A stretch of 37,794 bases of DNA from positions 1 to 37,794 of the forward strand of contig JALAGN010000064.1 of the NCBI GenBank assembly GCA_022712415.1, read 5' to 3'. Position 1 is the first letter of the stretch; each line of letters opens with the position of its first letter. The position numbers were made by a program, and so were the translations under genes. Shown here piece after piece: positions 16,058 through 27,326 of the stretch. Under the pieces are notes generated by a model. It was not told the DNA's origin, searched no databases, and worked only from the letters and a program-made list of their open reading frames with translations. The stretch comes from Spiroplasma sp. GTDB lineage: Bacteria > Bacillota_I > Bacilli_A > Mycoplasmatales > Mycoplasmataceae.

Positions 16058-17128
16058 ATGGCTGACGAAAAGAAAGTTGAACTTGTTTTGGACGAAATTA
16101 AAGAACCAGAACAAAAGACTGTAGAAAAATCAAAAAATAAAACTGAAAAACCAGTAAAAGAAAAAGCTGCGAAACCAGAAAGACCAGCAAAACCAATAAA
16201 AGAAAAACCAGCAAAATCTGATGAAATGCAAGTTTTATCAAGAGTTGAAGGACGTGAATTTATTGCGTTGAACGAAGAGAAAATTACTGAAAAAACAGTT
16301 AAAGCTGAAAAAGCAAAAATTAAAAGACAAAAACAATTAACTTCAAAATGATCAAAAGAAATTTTGAAAGAAGGAAAAATTGTTTCAACTAAAAACTCAA
16401 AACCAAATATTAAAGAACATATTATTGAATTACATAATGTGGAAAAATCATATACTAACACCGACGTTGTAACACCAGTTCTAAAAGGAATTGATTTAAC
16501 ACTTGATCGTGGTGATTTCATTGTTATCTTAGGACCATCAGGTTCAGGGAAAACAACACTTTTAAATACCATCTCAGGATTGGATAAAGTTAGTGAAGGG
16601 GACGTCTTCGTCCTTGGAGCCAACTTATCACTTTTAAAAGACTCACACTTAACACGTTTCCGTCGTGATTACGTTGGGTTTATTTTCCAACAATACAACT
16701 TACTAACTAACTTAACTGCCAAAGAAAATGCGGAAGTTGGGGAAAACTTATCTCGTCAAAAACACAAAGATTTAACAATCGAAGATATTTTTGAAACAAT
16801 CGGGATGAAAGAACAAATGAATAAATATCCGCACCAAATGTCAGGGGGACAACAACAACGTGTCTCAATCGCACGTGCCTTGGCTAAAAACCCAGAAATC
16901 CTTTTTGGGGATGAACCAACTGGAGCGCTTGATGAAGAAATGGGACGACGTGTTCTACAAATTCTTGTTGATATTAATAAAAAATACAAAACAACAGTTA
17001 TTATTGTTACTCATAACCCGAACATCGCTGATATTGCTAACACAATTATTCATGTTAAAAACGGATTGATTGATGAAGTTAAACATAACAAAGCACCAAA
17101 AAATCCATCAGATATCGACTGATCATAA
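16058..17128 (+). CDS. ABC transporter ATP-binding protein (LolD/MacB-like) with a long charged N-terminal extension
   Basis: Walker A GPSGSGKTT, signature MSGGQQQRVSIARAL, Walker B EILFGDEPTGALD. The two track ORFs join in frame through TGA (Trp), 356 aa. Confidence 0.9.
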
Positions 17129-17131
17129 TTG

Positions 17132-17158
17132 AAATCAACCTTTTGGTTGATTTTTTTG
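17132..17158 (+). terminator. Rho-independent terminator
   Basis: atcaacc-tttt-ggttgat followed by a T run. Confidence 0.8.
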
Positions 17159-17233
17159 TATTCGGGTGGAAGTCGGGACCACATAGAGTTATAATTAAAA
17201 ACAAGTTATAAAATAGAACGGAGTGAATAAGAA

Positions 17234-17548
17234 ATGCCAATATTCACATTTAACGGTGCCGACGAAGCAACGGTACGCGAATACTTTAAGCGTGTCGGTG
17301 AACTAGCTCAGATTTCAAATATTGATGTTGAACAATTTGTTTTCATTAATGGTAATTCAACAATTATCGGAAATGGATATGAAAGTGATGCAATTTATGT
17401 AACCATTGATTGAATTGGAAGACCATTAAAACAAGATCCAGTTGCGAACCACATCCTGGAATTCTTCAGTGCCCAATCAAAAAATGTCTATGTTAAATTT
17501 ACAGAAATTAATACCTTCTTGTATCATAATGGAGAACAAATTAACTAA
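17234..17548 (+). CDS. DUF1904-like small protein with Pro-2 (tautomerase/MIF-like fold suspected)
   Basis: MPIFTFNGADEATVREYFKRVGELAQISNIDVEQFVFINGNST...; 104 aa in code 4 with one TGA=Trp (IDWIGRP). Recognised as resembling DUF1904 proteins; not searched. Confidence 0.65.
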
Positions 17549-17560
17549 AATCAATGTGTG

Positions 17561-17592
17561 AGGTCAACTAAAATTTAGTTAGACCTTTTTTA
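17561..17592 (+). terminator. Rho-independent terminator
   Basis: aggtc-aact...agtt-a-gacct followed by a T run. Confidence 0.7.
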
Positions 17593-17633
17593 TTTGAAAA
17601 ATATATATATCATAATAATGAGGAGAAAAAATA

Positions 17634-19139
<1,506 letters not shown>

Positions 19140-19140
19140 G

Positions 19141-20142
19141 ATGCAATACAAAATTGTTAACTCGTATATTTCAAAACTTTCATTGTTAGAAACATTGAGT
19201 GCCAAAGAAGAAATCCGAACTAGTTTTAAAAACAGTTTAACATCGCTATTAAAATTAACTGAAATCGAACCGGCGATTGTGACTGACAACGCCGAGTGAT
19301 TGAATGATGATTACAACGCTTCAGAACGCCCGATCGATTTTGACACAAGAATTAATGTGTTTGGTCAATTGATTCAATCAAATACCAAATTCCGTCGTAA
19401 AATGTTAACCGATATTGATTTCAAAAAAACCAATATGGGGATTTTAACGGATGGACTTTACATCCGTCGTGACCGTGATATTTCCAATATTAGTGCTGTT
19501 GCATTTAATGAAATTGGTTTTGATTTATTAAAAGAAGTTCGGGACGTTGAGGAAGTCAAAAAAATCTTAACGCTTTGCTATGCTGAACTAATTAAAATCG
19601 ATGTTGAAATTGGCAAAAAATACAAAGAAATCAAACGTCAACATTTAGAATCTAATTTAACTTATGTCACAAGTGCCCAACTAAAAATTATGTATCCGTT
19701 ATTGTCATATCCCGAACGAATTAATACTTTTGGTCGTGACAATGGATCGTTCATTATTTATGATTTTGTTCACTCGTTGCTTGATACAAAAAACGATGCG
19801 AAGTATTCACAAGATGTTTATGACTTCGATAATTTTTGTGAGTTGTACATTTACAACAAAAGTATTCAACAAGCAATTTGCATTGGTTGAGGGGCTTTTC
19901 ATGTTAACCGGGATGAATTAAAAATCCAATCAAAAATTTTACGAGACGATAAGAAAGATAAAACTAATTATAATAACCAAATTAAGTCAGACGACTTTGC
20001 GGTTGCAATGTCAATTTCTTTTGACTTTGCCCGTATCACAATGACGCTTTTAGAAAAACAACATATCGGTGAGGTCATCAGTTCTGTTTGAGAGAACGAC
20101 TTCCTAGAATATGCGAAGAAAAACGAAATCATCATTCTTTAA
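19141..20142 (+). CDS. Aspartate-ammonia ligase (AsnA)-like protein, divergent
   Basis: 333 aa. By-eye similarity to AsnA: TKFRRKML vs AKWKRQTL, GLY...RPD-like GLYIRRDRD, and C-terminal FARITMTLLEKQHIGEVISSVW vs [21 protein letters not shown]. Confidence 0.72.
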
Positions 20143-20194
20143 GCGAGAACAAAAAAATACCAGATTTAGAGTATCATTATTATCCAAAATCTTG

Positions 20195-20200
20195 TATAAT
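20195..20200 (+). promoter_or_regulatory. Putative -10 element for rpsF operon
   Basis: cttgTATAATtac, 7-10 bp upstream of the leader hairpins. Confidence 0.5.
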
Positions 20201-20209
20201 TACATTTGC

Positions 20210-20248
20210 GAGTTAATTCTTCTGAATTAGCTCCTTGCTCGAAAGAGC
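20210..20248 (+). promoter_or_regulatory. rpsF operon 5' leader with two tandem hairpins
   Basis: gagttaattc-ttct-gaattagctc (10-bp stem with one G-T pair, 20210-20233), then gctc-gaaa-gagc (GNRA loop, 20237-20248), between the putative promoter and rpsF. Confidence 0.6.
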
Positions 20249-20283
20249 CTTATGTCCAAAAGGAGAAAGAAAGGAAACAAAGC

Positions 20284-20889
20284 ATGAGAAAATACGAAGT
20301 TATGTATATTATCGATCAAGACGCTAAAGATGTGAAAGCAACTGCAAAAAAACTTGACGATATCCTTACAGCTGACGGTGCTAAAATTGTTGAATCAGCC
20401 GATTGAGGTTTGAGAGACTTTGCGTACCAAATTAACCATAAGAAAAAAGGTCACTACTTTGTTGTGATTACCGAAACAACACCTGCTAACATTAACGAAT
20501 TCCAACGTATCGCTGGAATTGATAAAGACGTTGTTCGTACAATGGTTATTAACACAGAATCTGAAAAAAGATATGTTCAAACAACTAAACTTTCAAAAAC
20601 CGATATGTCAGTTTTTAAAGAAGAAAGAAAACCACGTTCATTTGATAGACGTGGACCAAGATCAGAGGATGCTAAATCAGAAGGATCAAGATCTTACGAT
20701 AGAAAACCTGTAGAAGAAAGAGCAGAAAAAACAGAAGAGGTTAAAAAACCTGTTGCTGAAAAACCAGCACCTGCTAAACCTGCTGCTGAAAAAGCACCTG
20801 CTAAAAAACCTGCCGCTGCTAAACCTGCTGCTGAAAAAGCACCTGCTAAAAAACCAACTGCAAAAAAAACTACAGAAGATAAAAAATAA
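20284..20889 (+). CDS. rpsF: 30S ribosomal protein S6 with long Lys/Ala/Pro-rich C-terminal tail
   Basis: MRKYEVMYIIDQDAKDVKATAKKLDDIL...GLRDFAYQINHKKKGHYFVV; 201 aa in code 4; upstream of ssb-rpsR. Confidence 0.94.
20773..20856 (+). repeat. 45-bp in-frame tandem repeat in rpsF tail
   Basis: gctaaacctgctgctgaaaaagcacctgctaaaaaacc begins at 20773 and again at 20818; encodes AKPAAEKAPAKKPAA / AKPAAEKAPAKKPTA. Confidence 0.88.
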
Positions 20890-20914
20890 TTAGCAATCAA
20901 AGGAGTGAGAAAAG

Positions 20915-21343
20915 ATGAATTCAGTTAATTTAATTGGACGTATCACGCGAGATCCGGAATTAAAATCGTCAAGTAATGGTAAATCATTTGTTGCATTTAC
21001 ACTTGCGGTTTCTGAGTTTTCAGGCGGAAATCAATACACACAATTTGTTCCTTGTTTTGTTTGGGATAAAGCTGCTGAAAATGTAGCCAAATTCGTCAAA
21101 AAAGGAACACAGCTTGGTGTATCTGGTTCTTTAAACGTTCGTCAAAATAATACCAATGGTCAATACCAAACGATTATTAATGTAAATGTTCAAAGAGTTG
21201 AATTCTTAGGTTCGTCATCGGGAAACGGTAATTCATCTTCATCACAAGATAATAATTCAGGTTCAAATTCTAACTATGTTGGATTTGATACCCCAACAAA
21301 TGAAATAGACGTTGAAAAAGATGCTATTTTATTTGAAGATTAG
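20915..21343 (+). CDS. ssb: Single-stranded DNA-binding protein
   Basis: MNSVNLIGRITRDPELKSSSNGKSFVAFTLAV; between rpsF and rpsR. Confidence 0.95.
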   Translation: MNSVNLIGRITRDPELKSSSNGKSFVAFTLAVSEFSGGNQYTQFVPCFVWDKAAENVAKFVKKGTQLGVSGSLNVRQNNTNGQYQTIINVNVQRVEFLGSSSGNGNSSSSQDNNSGSNSNYVGFDTPTNEIDVEKDAILFED

Positions 21344-21365
21344 AAGTTAATGGAGGTCAAAAATC

Positions 21366-21593
21366 ATGGCAATGAAAAGATTTCAAAAAAGAAAAAAAGT
21401 AAATTTCTTTGCGAAAAATAATATTGATTACATCGATTACAAAGATGTTGATTTATTAAAAACTTTCATTTCACAAAATGGAAGTATTAAACCAAAACGT
21501 GTAACTGGGACATCACCAAAACACCAAAGAATGTTATCAACAGCGATTAAACGTTCTCGTATTATGGGGTTACTACCTTACGTTGTAAAATAA
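21366..21593 (+). CDS. rpsR: 30S ribosomal protein S18
   Basis: [50 protein letters not shown]. Confidence 0.96.
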   Translation: MAMKRFQKRKKVNFFAKNNIDYIDYKDVDLLKTFISQNGSIKPKRVTGTSPKHQRMLSTAIKRSRIMGLLPYVVK

Positions 21594-21602
21594 GAATTTA
21601 TG

Positions 21603-21626
21603 AAATACCGCTTATGCGGTATTTTT
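21603..21626 (+). terminator. Rho-independent terminator after rpsR
   Basis: aaataccgc-ttat-gcggtattttt. Confidence 0.85.
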
Positions 21627-21663
21627 TATTGCATTAATTGGTATAATCTTAAAGGTGATTTTA

Positions 21664-22110
21664 ATGAAAATTATTTTATTGGCTGATGTGAAAAACGTCG
21701 GGAAAAAAGATGAAGTAAAAGAAGTATCAGATGGATATGCAAGAAATTTCTTATTTAAAAATAAGTTAGCGAAACTAGCAACCCGTGACGATCTCGGAAG
21801 ATTGAATCATAAATTAAAAATCCAAGGCGATGAATTAAAAGTTGAAATTGGTAAAACCGAACAATTAAAACAAAAAATCGAAACACTAGAACTAAACTTT
21901 AAATTAAAAGAGATGAATGGAAAAGTAATCGGTAGTGTTTCACTTGTTCAAATTGAGGAACGTTTAAAAAAAGAATTTGATGTGATTGTTGATAAGAGAA
22001 AATTCTCAGTTCACGATCCGTTACGCGAACTAGGATTACATTACATTCAAATTAAATTGGGACACGGTGTTGAAGCGCGTCTTAAAATTATGGTGGAAGG
22101 AATCAAATAA
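21664..22110 (+). CDS. rplI: 50S ribosomal protein L9
   Basis: [36 protein letters not shown]. Start set at 21664 from the upstream aaggtga (track start is 21655). Confidence 0.94.
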   Translation: MKIILLADVKNVGKKDEVKEVSDGYARNFLFKNKLAKLATRDDLGRLNHKLKIQGDELKVEIGKTEQLKQKIETLELNFKLKEMNGKVIGSVSLVQIEERLKKEFDVIVDKRKFSVHDPLRELGLHYIQIKLGHGVEARLKIMVEGIK

Positions 22111-23459
22111 TGAATGATATTTTAGAAAATGGTGTCACAGATTCACACGATCTTGTCACTTATGAAAAAACAATTCTCGCAATTGCTTTGAGTTCAAAAA
22201 ATGCCGTTGTTGATATTGTAACCAAACTGGAAGCAATTGATTTTTCAATCCGTCCGCACGTTTTACTGTTTGAAGCAATTATTAATTTAGTTCAAGAACA
22301 AACTAAACTACCAATTTCGGTCGCAACACTAACTGAAAAATTAAAAGAGTTCGGAACACTGGAAGAAGTTGGTGGTGTTGGATATATTAACGAAGTTTTA
22401 GTTTACTATTTCAACGATCTAATGGTTGACCAATACATTGACATCATTTTTGCCAACTCGTTATCAAGAAGATTAACAAGAGCGTTAAACGAAATTAATT
22501 TACTAAAAGCGAACAGCTCAAACAATGTACAAGACCTAGTGTTAAAAGCACAAGAAAAAATCTTAAGTATCAAAACAGATATTGATCTTAATGATGCTGA
22601 AGAATTAAAAGAAATCGTGGAACGTGTTGTTAAAAACACGTTGGCATTAAAAGATAATGACGTTGAGTTAACTGGTGTCACAACTGGATTTAATGAAATT
22701 GATAATCTAACAAGTGGATGACAAAAAGGGGACTTCGTAATTTTAGCGGCTCGTCCCTCAATGGGGAAAACGGCGCTAGCTTTAAATCTTGCAATCAATG
22801 CTGCGATGGCTGGAAAAAGCGTGGGAATCTTTTCACTCGAAATGCCAAAAGAACAATTGGCACAAAGAATCTTGTCATCAAGTTCCTTAATTGATTCGAA
22901 AAAAATTAGAACTGGTCAAGGAATTACGCCAGACGAACAAACGCGTTTAGTTTCAATGACCGACATCTTAGGAGAATACAAAATTACAATCGACGATACT
23001 CCGGGATTGGATATTTTACAACTGCAATCAAAAATCAGAAAAATGAAACGTGACAGCGACATTGAAATTTGTTTTATTGACTACCTTCAATTGCTATCGG
23101 GAACACCAAATAAAAATGAAACCAGACAAAATGAGGTTTCAACTATCTCGCGTTACATTAAAAAAATTGCGCGAGAAATTGGAATTCCAATTGTTTGTCT
23201 CTCACAACTTTCGCGTTCTGTCGAAAGCCGTGAAGACAAAAAACCATTAATGTCGGATCTACGTGATTCGGGAGCGATCGAACAAGACGCAGATATTATT
23301 ATGTTCTTGTATCGTGAAGAATATTATTCAAAAAAAATTGAAGATGCCAACAAGGCGGAATTAATCTTTTCAAAACACCGTAATGGATCAACTGGAATTG
23401 TCAAACTAAACTTTGACGGAGAGTACGGGCGATTTAGTGATGAAAATCACATGGATTAA
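22110..23459 (+). CDS. dnaB: Replicative DNA helicase
   Basis: [60 protein letters not shown]; joined through TGA=Trp, 449 aa. Confidence 0.96.
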
Positions 23460-23489
23460 TGTTAAGATAAAAAGAAAGGTGAACAACAC

Positions 23490-24551
23490 ATGAAAAAACT
23501 ACTTTCAATTTTAGGGTCATTCGGAATTATCGCATCTAGTGCTTCAAGTCTAGTTTCGTGTTCTGTACCGACACAAAGTTTAAAAACAAAAATAATGGGC
23601 AAAGATGCAACAGATGATGTAATCAACAATTTCAGATTACCATCAATGGCGGGTGATTCTGATAATCCGTTGAACTCAATCGGAATGGGATTGTTAAATG
23701 TTCTTGCCGCTGGCGGAGATAAAGTTGAAGATGCATCTGATAAAGCAATGTTAGGTGATGCTGAAAAACTTTCAATCAATAATAATTTATACAACGACGA
23801 TCAAAAAATTTACACTGGAGATTGAAATGCGTTTAAAGAAGCTTATGTTTCTTCTGGTAACTCACGCTTTACATCTGTTGATTATGAAAAGGTAGCAATG
23901 GATGGTGACTCGGCAGAGGATAATCTTTACGGTCAACAATTAGGAATCGTGAAGGATGCTACAGAACCATCACTAACACTAACATCGGATGTTAAAAACT
24001 TAACCACTTTAATTAGTAATGCCGGTGAAGGTGAATTAAAAACTAATATTGAAAAATTTAAAGGTAAACATTTACCTTATGGTAGTTATTTAGGAAAACC
24101 AACAGAAAAACCAACATTCACCGTCAAAGGTTATACTGATGATGAAGCAAACAAGTTTAAAGCATTAGCAATATCAGAAAAAGATTACAAAGAAAAGGGT
24201 TTAACTATTAATGCCAGATTAAATCTAGATGACGAAACTGTGATCGAATATGCCAACACATCACAAGAAATCTACCAACCAGTTGATGGTCTAGAAGTTA
24301 AATTTGAATTCCAAACTGAAAAAGGTAAATCATTTACCCTTGATGTAACAGGAATTACTTGTTACTTAATGTATGGTTTGGGAATTATGACAGATGGATT
24401 TACTGCAAGCGATAGTATGAAAGCCTTCTTAGTTGTTTTACCAAGTGCTTATACATTTACACATGACGTTGCTAATCCAACAACTAACGTGTTTGAAAGC
24501 TTAGTTACAAATCAAGAAAAATTGAAAATTGATATTACAGAAAATAAATAA
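23490..24551 (+). CDS. Putative lipoprotein, function unknown
   Basis: Mollicute-style lipoprotein signal MKKLLSILGSFGIIASSASSLVSC; 353 aa in code 4. Confidence 0.85.
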
Positions 24552-24553
24552 TC

Positions 24554-24584
24554 GAAGAAACCCAATTATGGGTTTCTTTTTTGA
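24554..24584 (+). terminator. Rho-independent terminator
   Basis: aagaaaccca-atta-tgggtttctttttt. Confidence 0.85.
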
Positions 24585-24610
24585 TAAAATAAGAAAAGGA
24601 CGGTGAGGAC

Positions 24611-25069
24611 ATGCTGAATTATTTTGTAAAGTTCGAAAACAATATTTATAAAGTTGTGGACGGAAACACTAACAGAACAGTTGCAACTTTTATTAATGAA
24701 GTTGACGCTCACATTTTTTTAAGGAATATGATAACTTCTGCGCTTGGAGGCGCAATTGTTCCCAACCCACAAAGTGGTCAGCAAATGTATCCACCATACA
24801 ACAATCAAGCAATGCAACAGCCAATGCAAAATTTTAATCAAAACCAAAACTCAGTTATTAATAATAATTTTGATGACTCATCAATTCAATTAGATGGATC
24901 AAACTTTATGCAGGACAAATTAGGGACATTAATTAAACTACCACCCGAAGTTTATGCTGGAAGTTTTGACGATTCGTCATTAGGAGAAACAAGCGGATAT
25001 CAAATCAAGGATATTGAAGAGATTGAGTTCTTAGAAAATAACGGTAAAAACATCGGAAAAAAGTATTAG
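24611..25069 (+). CDS. N/Q-rich hypothetical protein, possibly the 5' part of a frameshifted gene
   Basis: 152 aa ORF with good upstream gaggac; ends ...KNIGKKY*, overlapping the next open frame at an A_AAA_AAG site. Confidence 0.75.
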   Translation: MLNYFVKFENNIYKVVDGNTNRTVATFINEVDAHIFLRNMITSALGGAIVPNPQSGQQMYPPYNNQAMQQPMQNFNQNQNSVINNNFDDSSIQLDGSNFMQDKLGTLIKLPPEVYAGSFDDSSLGETSGYQIKDIEEIEFLENNGKNIGKKY

Positions 25070-25659
25070 ACAGCACTTATTACGATAAGGTAGCACAACG
25101 AAAAAAACGTGAAGACGAAGAAATGGAACGTAGTATTCGAAATCAATTTACATTTAAAGAAGATGATAAGTATTTTGATATGTCAGATCCATCATTGGGT
25201 GCTGTCTATAACGAACGTGATTATGCCAAAAACCTAGATAACGATTCACAAAATGCTTACAATAGTTATCAAAATCCACAGCAACAAACAAACAACAATA
25301 ATGAGGTTGTTCATAATAAAGCCAACGTGCAAGTTACCAACCACTTTGAAGATGACATTCCGGAGATTGAAGAGATTCAGGATTTTGAAAGCGCCATGCC
25401 AAGTGAAGTTGCGACACCCAGCAATTCAAATCCAACCGATTCTTATGCTGCTAACCTCGTCAATAGTAATATTGAAGTTAAAAAAAATGAAGACATCATT
25501 GACTTGGGACCATTAGCAGAGCAAGATGATATTTTTTCAACGCCACGTCGTGATGCTGAAATGGAAGATGACTTCCAAATTTTTGGTGAATACAAAAATA
25601 AAAAAGAAGAACGCAAAGCGTTTAAACGAGAATTAAAAAAAGTTAAACGAGGACGTTAG
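25063..25659 (+). CDS. N/Q-rich acidic hypothetical protein, possible -1 frameshift continuation (or independent ORF from ATG 25123)
   Basis: The -1 frame is open from just after the TAA 5' of 25063 through VLDSTYYDKVAQRKKREDEEMERSIRNQF... to TAG 25657-25659; no clear Shine-Dalgarno before ATG 25123. Confidence 0.65.
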   Translation, partial: VLDSTYYDKVAQRKKREDEEMERSIRNQFTFKEDDKYFDMSDPSLGAVYNERDYAKNLDNDSQNAYNSYQNPQQQTNNNNEVVHNKANVQVTNHFEDDIPEIEEIQDFESAMPSEVATPSNSNPTDSYAANLVNSNIEVKKNEDIIDLGPLAEQDDIFSTPRRDAEMEDDFQIFGEYKNKKEERKAFKRELKKVKRGR

Positions 25660-25662
25660 GTG

Positions 25663-26304
25663 ATGAACGGAATTCTTAATAGTTGATTGGATTTCTTAAC
25701 ACAACTTAATTTGCGTGAAACGGTCGAAACATTGCTAGACCAAGTTTACCGTGAAGAAAATGTTTTGCCACCGCGAGCTGAAGTTTTAAGTTTGTTCAAA
25801 TTAATTAATCCGCAAGATGTCCGAGTGGTCATCATTGGACAAGATCCCTATCACACACCAGGAGTCGCAAACGGAATTGCGTTCGCGACTAAAAATAGTA
25901 AAACACCACCAAGCTTAAAAAATATTTTTAAAGAACTACAAAATGATCTTGGGATTGTGCGAACTGATAATGATTTATCTGATTGAGTACGTCAAGGAGT
26001 TTTACTAATTAATTCAGTTTTTACTGTCAGAGCAGGCGAACCAAATTCGCACCAACATGTTGGATGACAAGCAATCGTCCAAAAAATTTTAAGCGGGCTA
26101 AACAAAATGAATAGTGAAATTATTTATTGTTTATGGGGAAACAACGCTAAATACTTATATAATAATTTAGAAGTAAGAAATAGAAATTGTATAATCTCAG
26201 CCCATCCTTCGCCGTTTAGTTACGCAAGAGGATTTGCCGGAAGTACGCCATTTAGTAAAATTAACAAGCTGTTAAGAATGATAGGTGGTCAAGAGATTAA
26301 ATGA
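25663..26304 (+). CDS. ung: Uracil-DNA glycosylase
   Basis: VVIIGQDPYHTPGVANGIAFA, LLINSVFTVRAGEPNSH, HPSPFSY; 213 aa in code 4. Confidence 0.95.
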
Positions 26305-26319
26305 TAGTGGGGTATTAGT

Positions 26320-27315
26320 ATGATTCAACAGATGAGTAAATGATTGTTGCAAGGAAATAATTTAGCTTTCGCCACAATCGGATTTGTTTTCGGGGTAATG
26401 TTTTTATACATTATTTACAATACAATGTCGTTTTACATTCTTCGTGAAAAATATCATGGGATTCGTTTTACCACAAAGAACATCGCCTACATTACAATGT
26501 TTACTGCCATTTCTGTTTCAATCACAATTGTTATTTCTTTAACAATTCCCATTACAGTTTTCCCTCCCATTCGGGTAGCCTTCGAAGGGATCATGGTTAA
26601 AATTACCGGATTTATTTTCGGACCAATCGTTGGAATTGTTGTTGGGTTAATTACCGAATTACTTGTTACCATTTTTGTGCCGTCGTTTATTCACCCGGCA
26701 TATGTTTTAGTGACCATCGCCTATGGATTTGTTTCGGGAGTTGGAGCATCATTCCTTCGTGCCGGAAAAGGAAAAGAATGAATTATCGTTATTTTAATTC
26801 ATCTCTTCGTAATTCTTTTTGGATCGTTCATGTATGTCATTATCGATGCATACGATGCAAACATTAAAGTTTTAGGATTCGAAGTGTCGCCAAAAGTTTA
26901 CCAATTCTTATTTGTGGGAATCTTGGCATCAATCTTAGTGATGGTATGGTTGATTATTATCATCGTGAAAGCTCGCGAGTATTACCGCATTAAAGCGGAA
27001 TTAAAAAATCTGGAACGTCGCAATGAAATTGTTGATTACGAAGCAGAGAAAGCAAAAATTGTTAAAGAAAATAAAAAACATGTTTTACGTTTCTTGCTAC
27101 CAATTATTTTATTTGCCACTGCCTCAGAATTTATTGTCACTACTTTAATTTCTGCTTGAGGGGATGCTGAATTCCTGGGAATTAAATCAGACGGAGGATA
27201 CTCAGCAATGATGATCGGACGTTTAGTGCAAGCTCCAATTAAAATTTTATTCAACTCATTTGTATTATTCTTTACTTATACAGCTGTTCGTCCATTAATT
27301 AAACGAGATAGATAG
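26320..27315 (+). CDS. Integral membrane protein, ECF transporter S component-like
   Basis: Multiple TM segments; NIAYITMFTAISVSITIVI...FPPIRVAFEGIMVKITGFIFGPIVGIVVGLITELL resembles ECF S components (folate type possible); 331 aa. Confidence 0.7.
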
Positions 27316-27326
27316 AGGTGTTGAAA

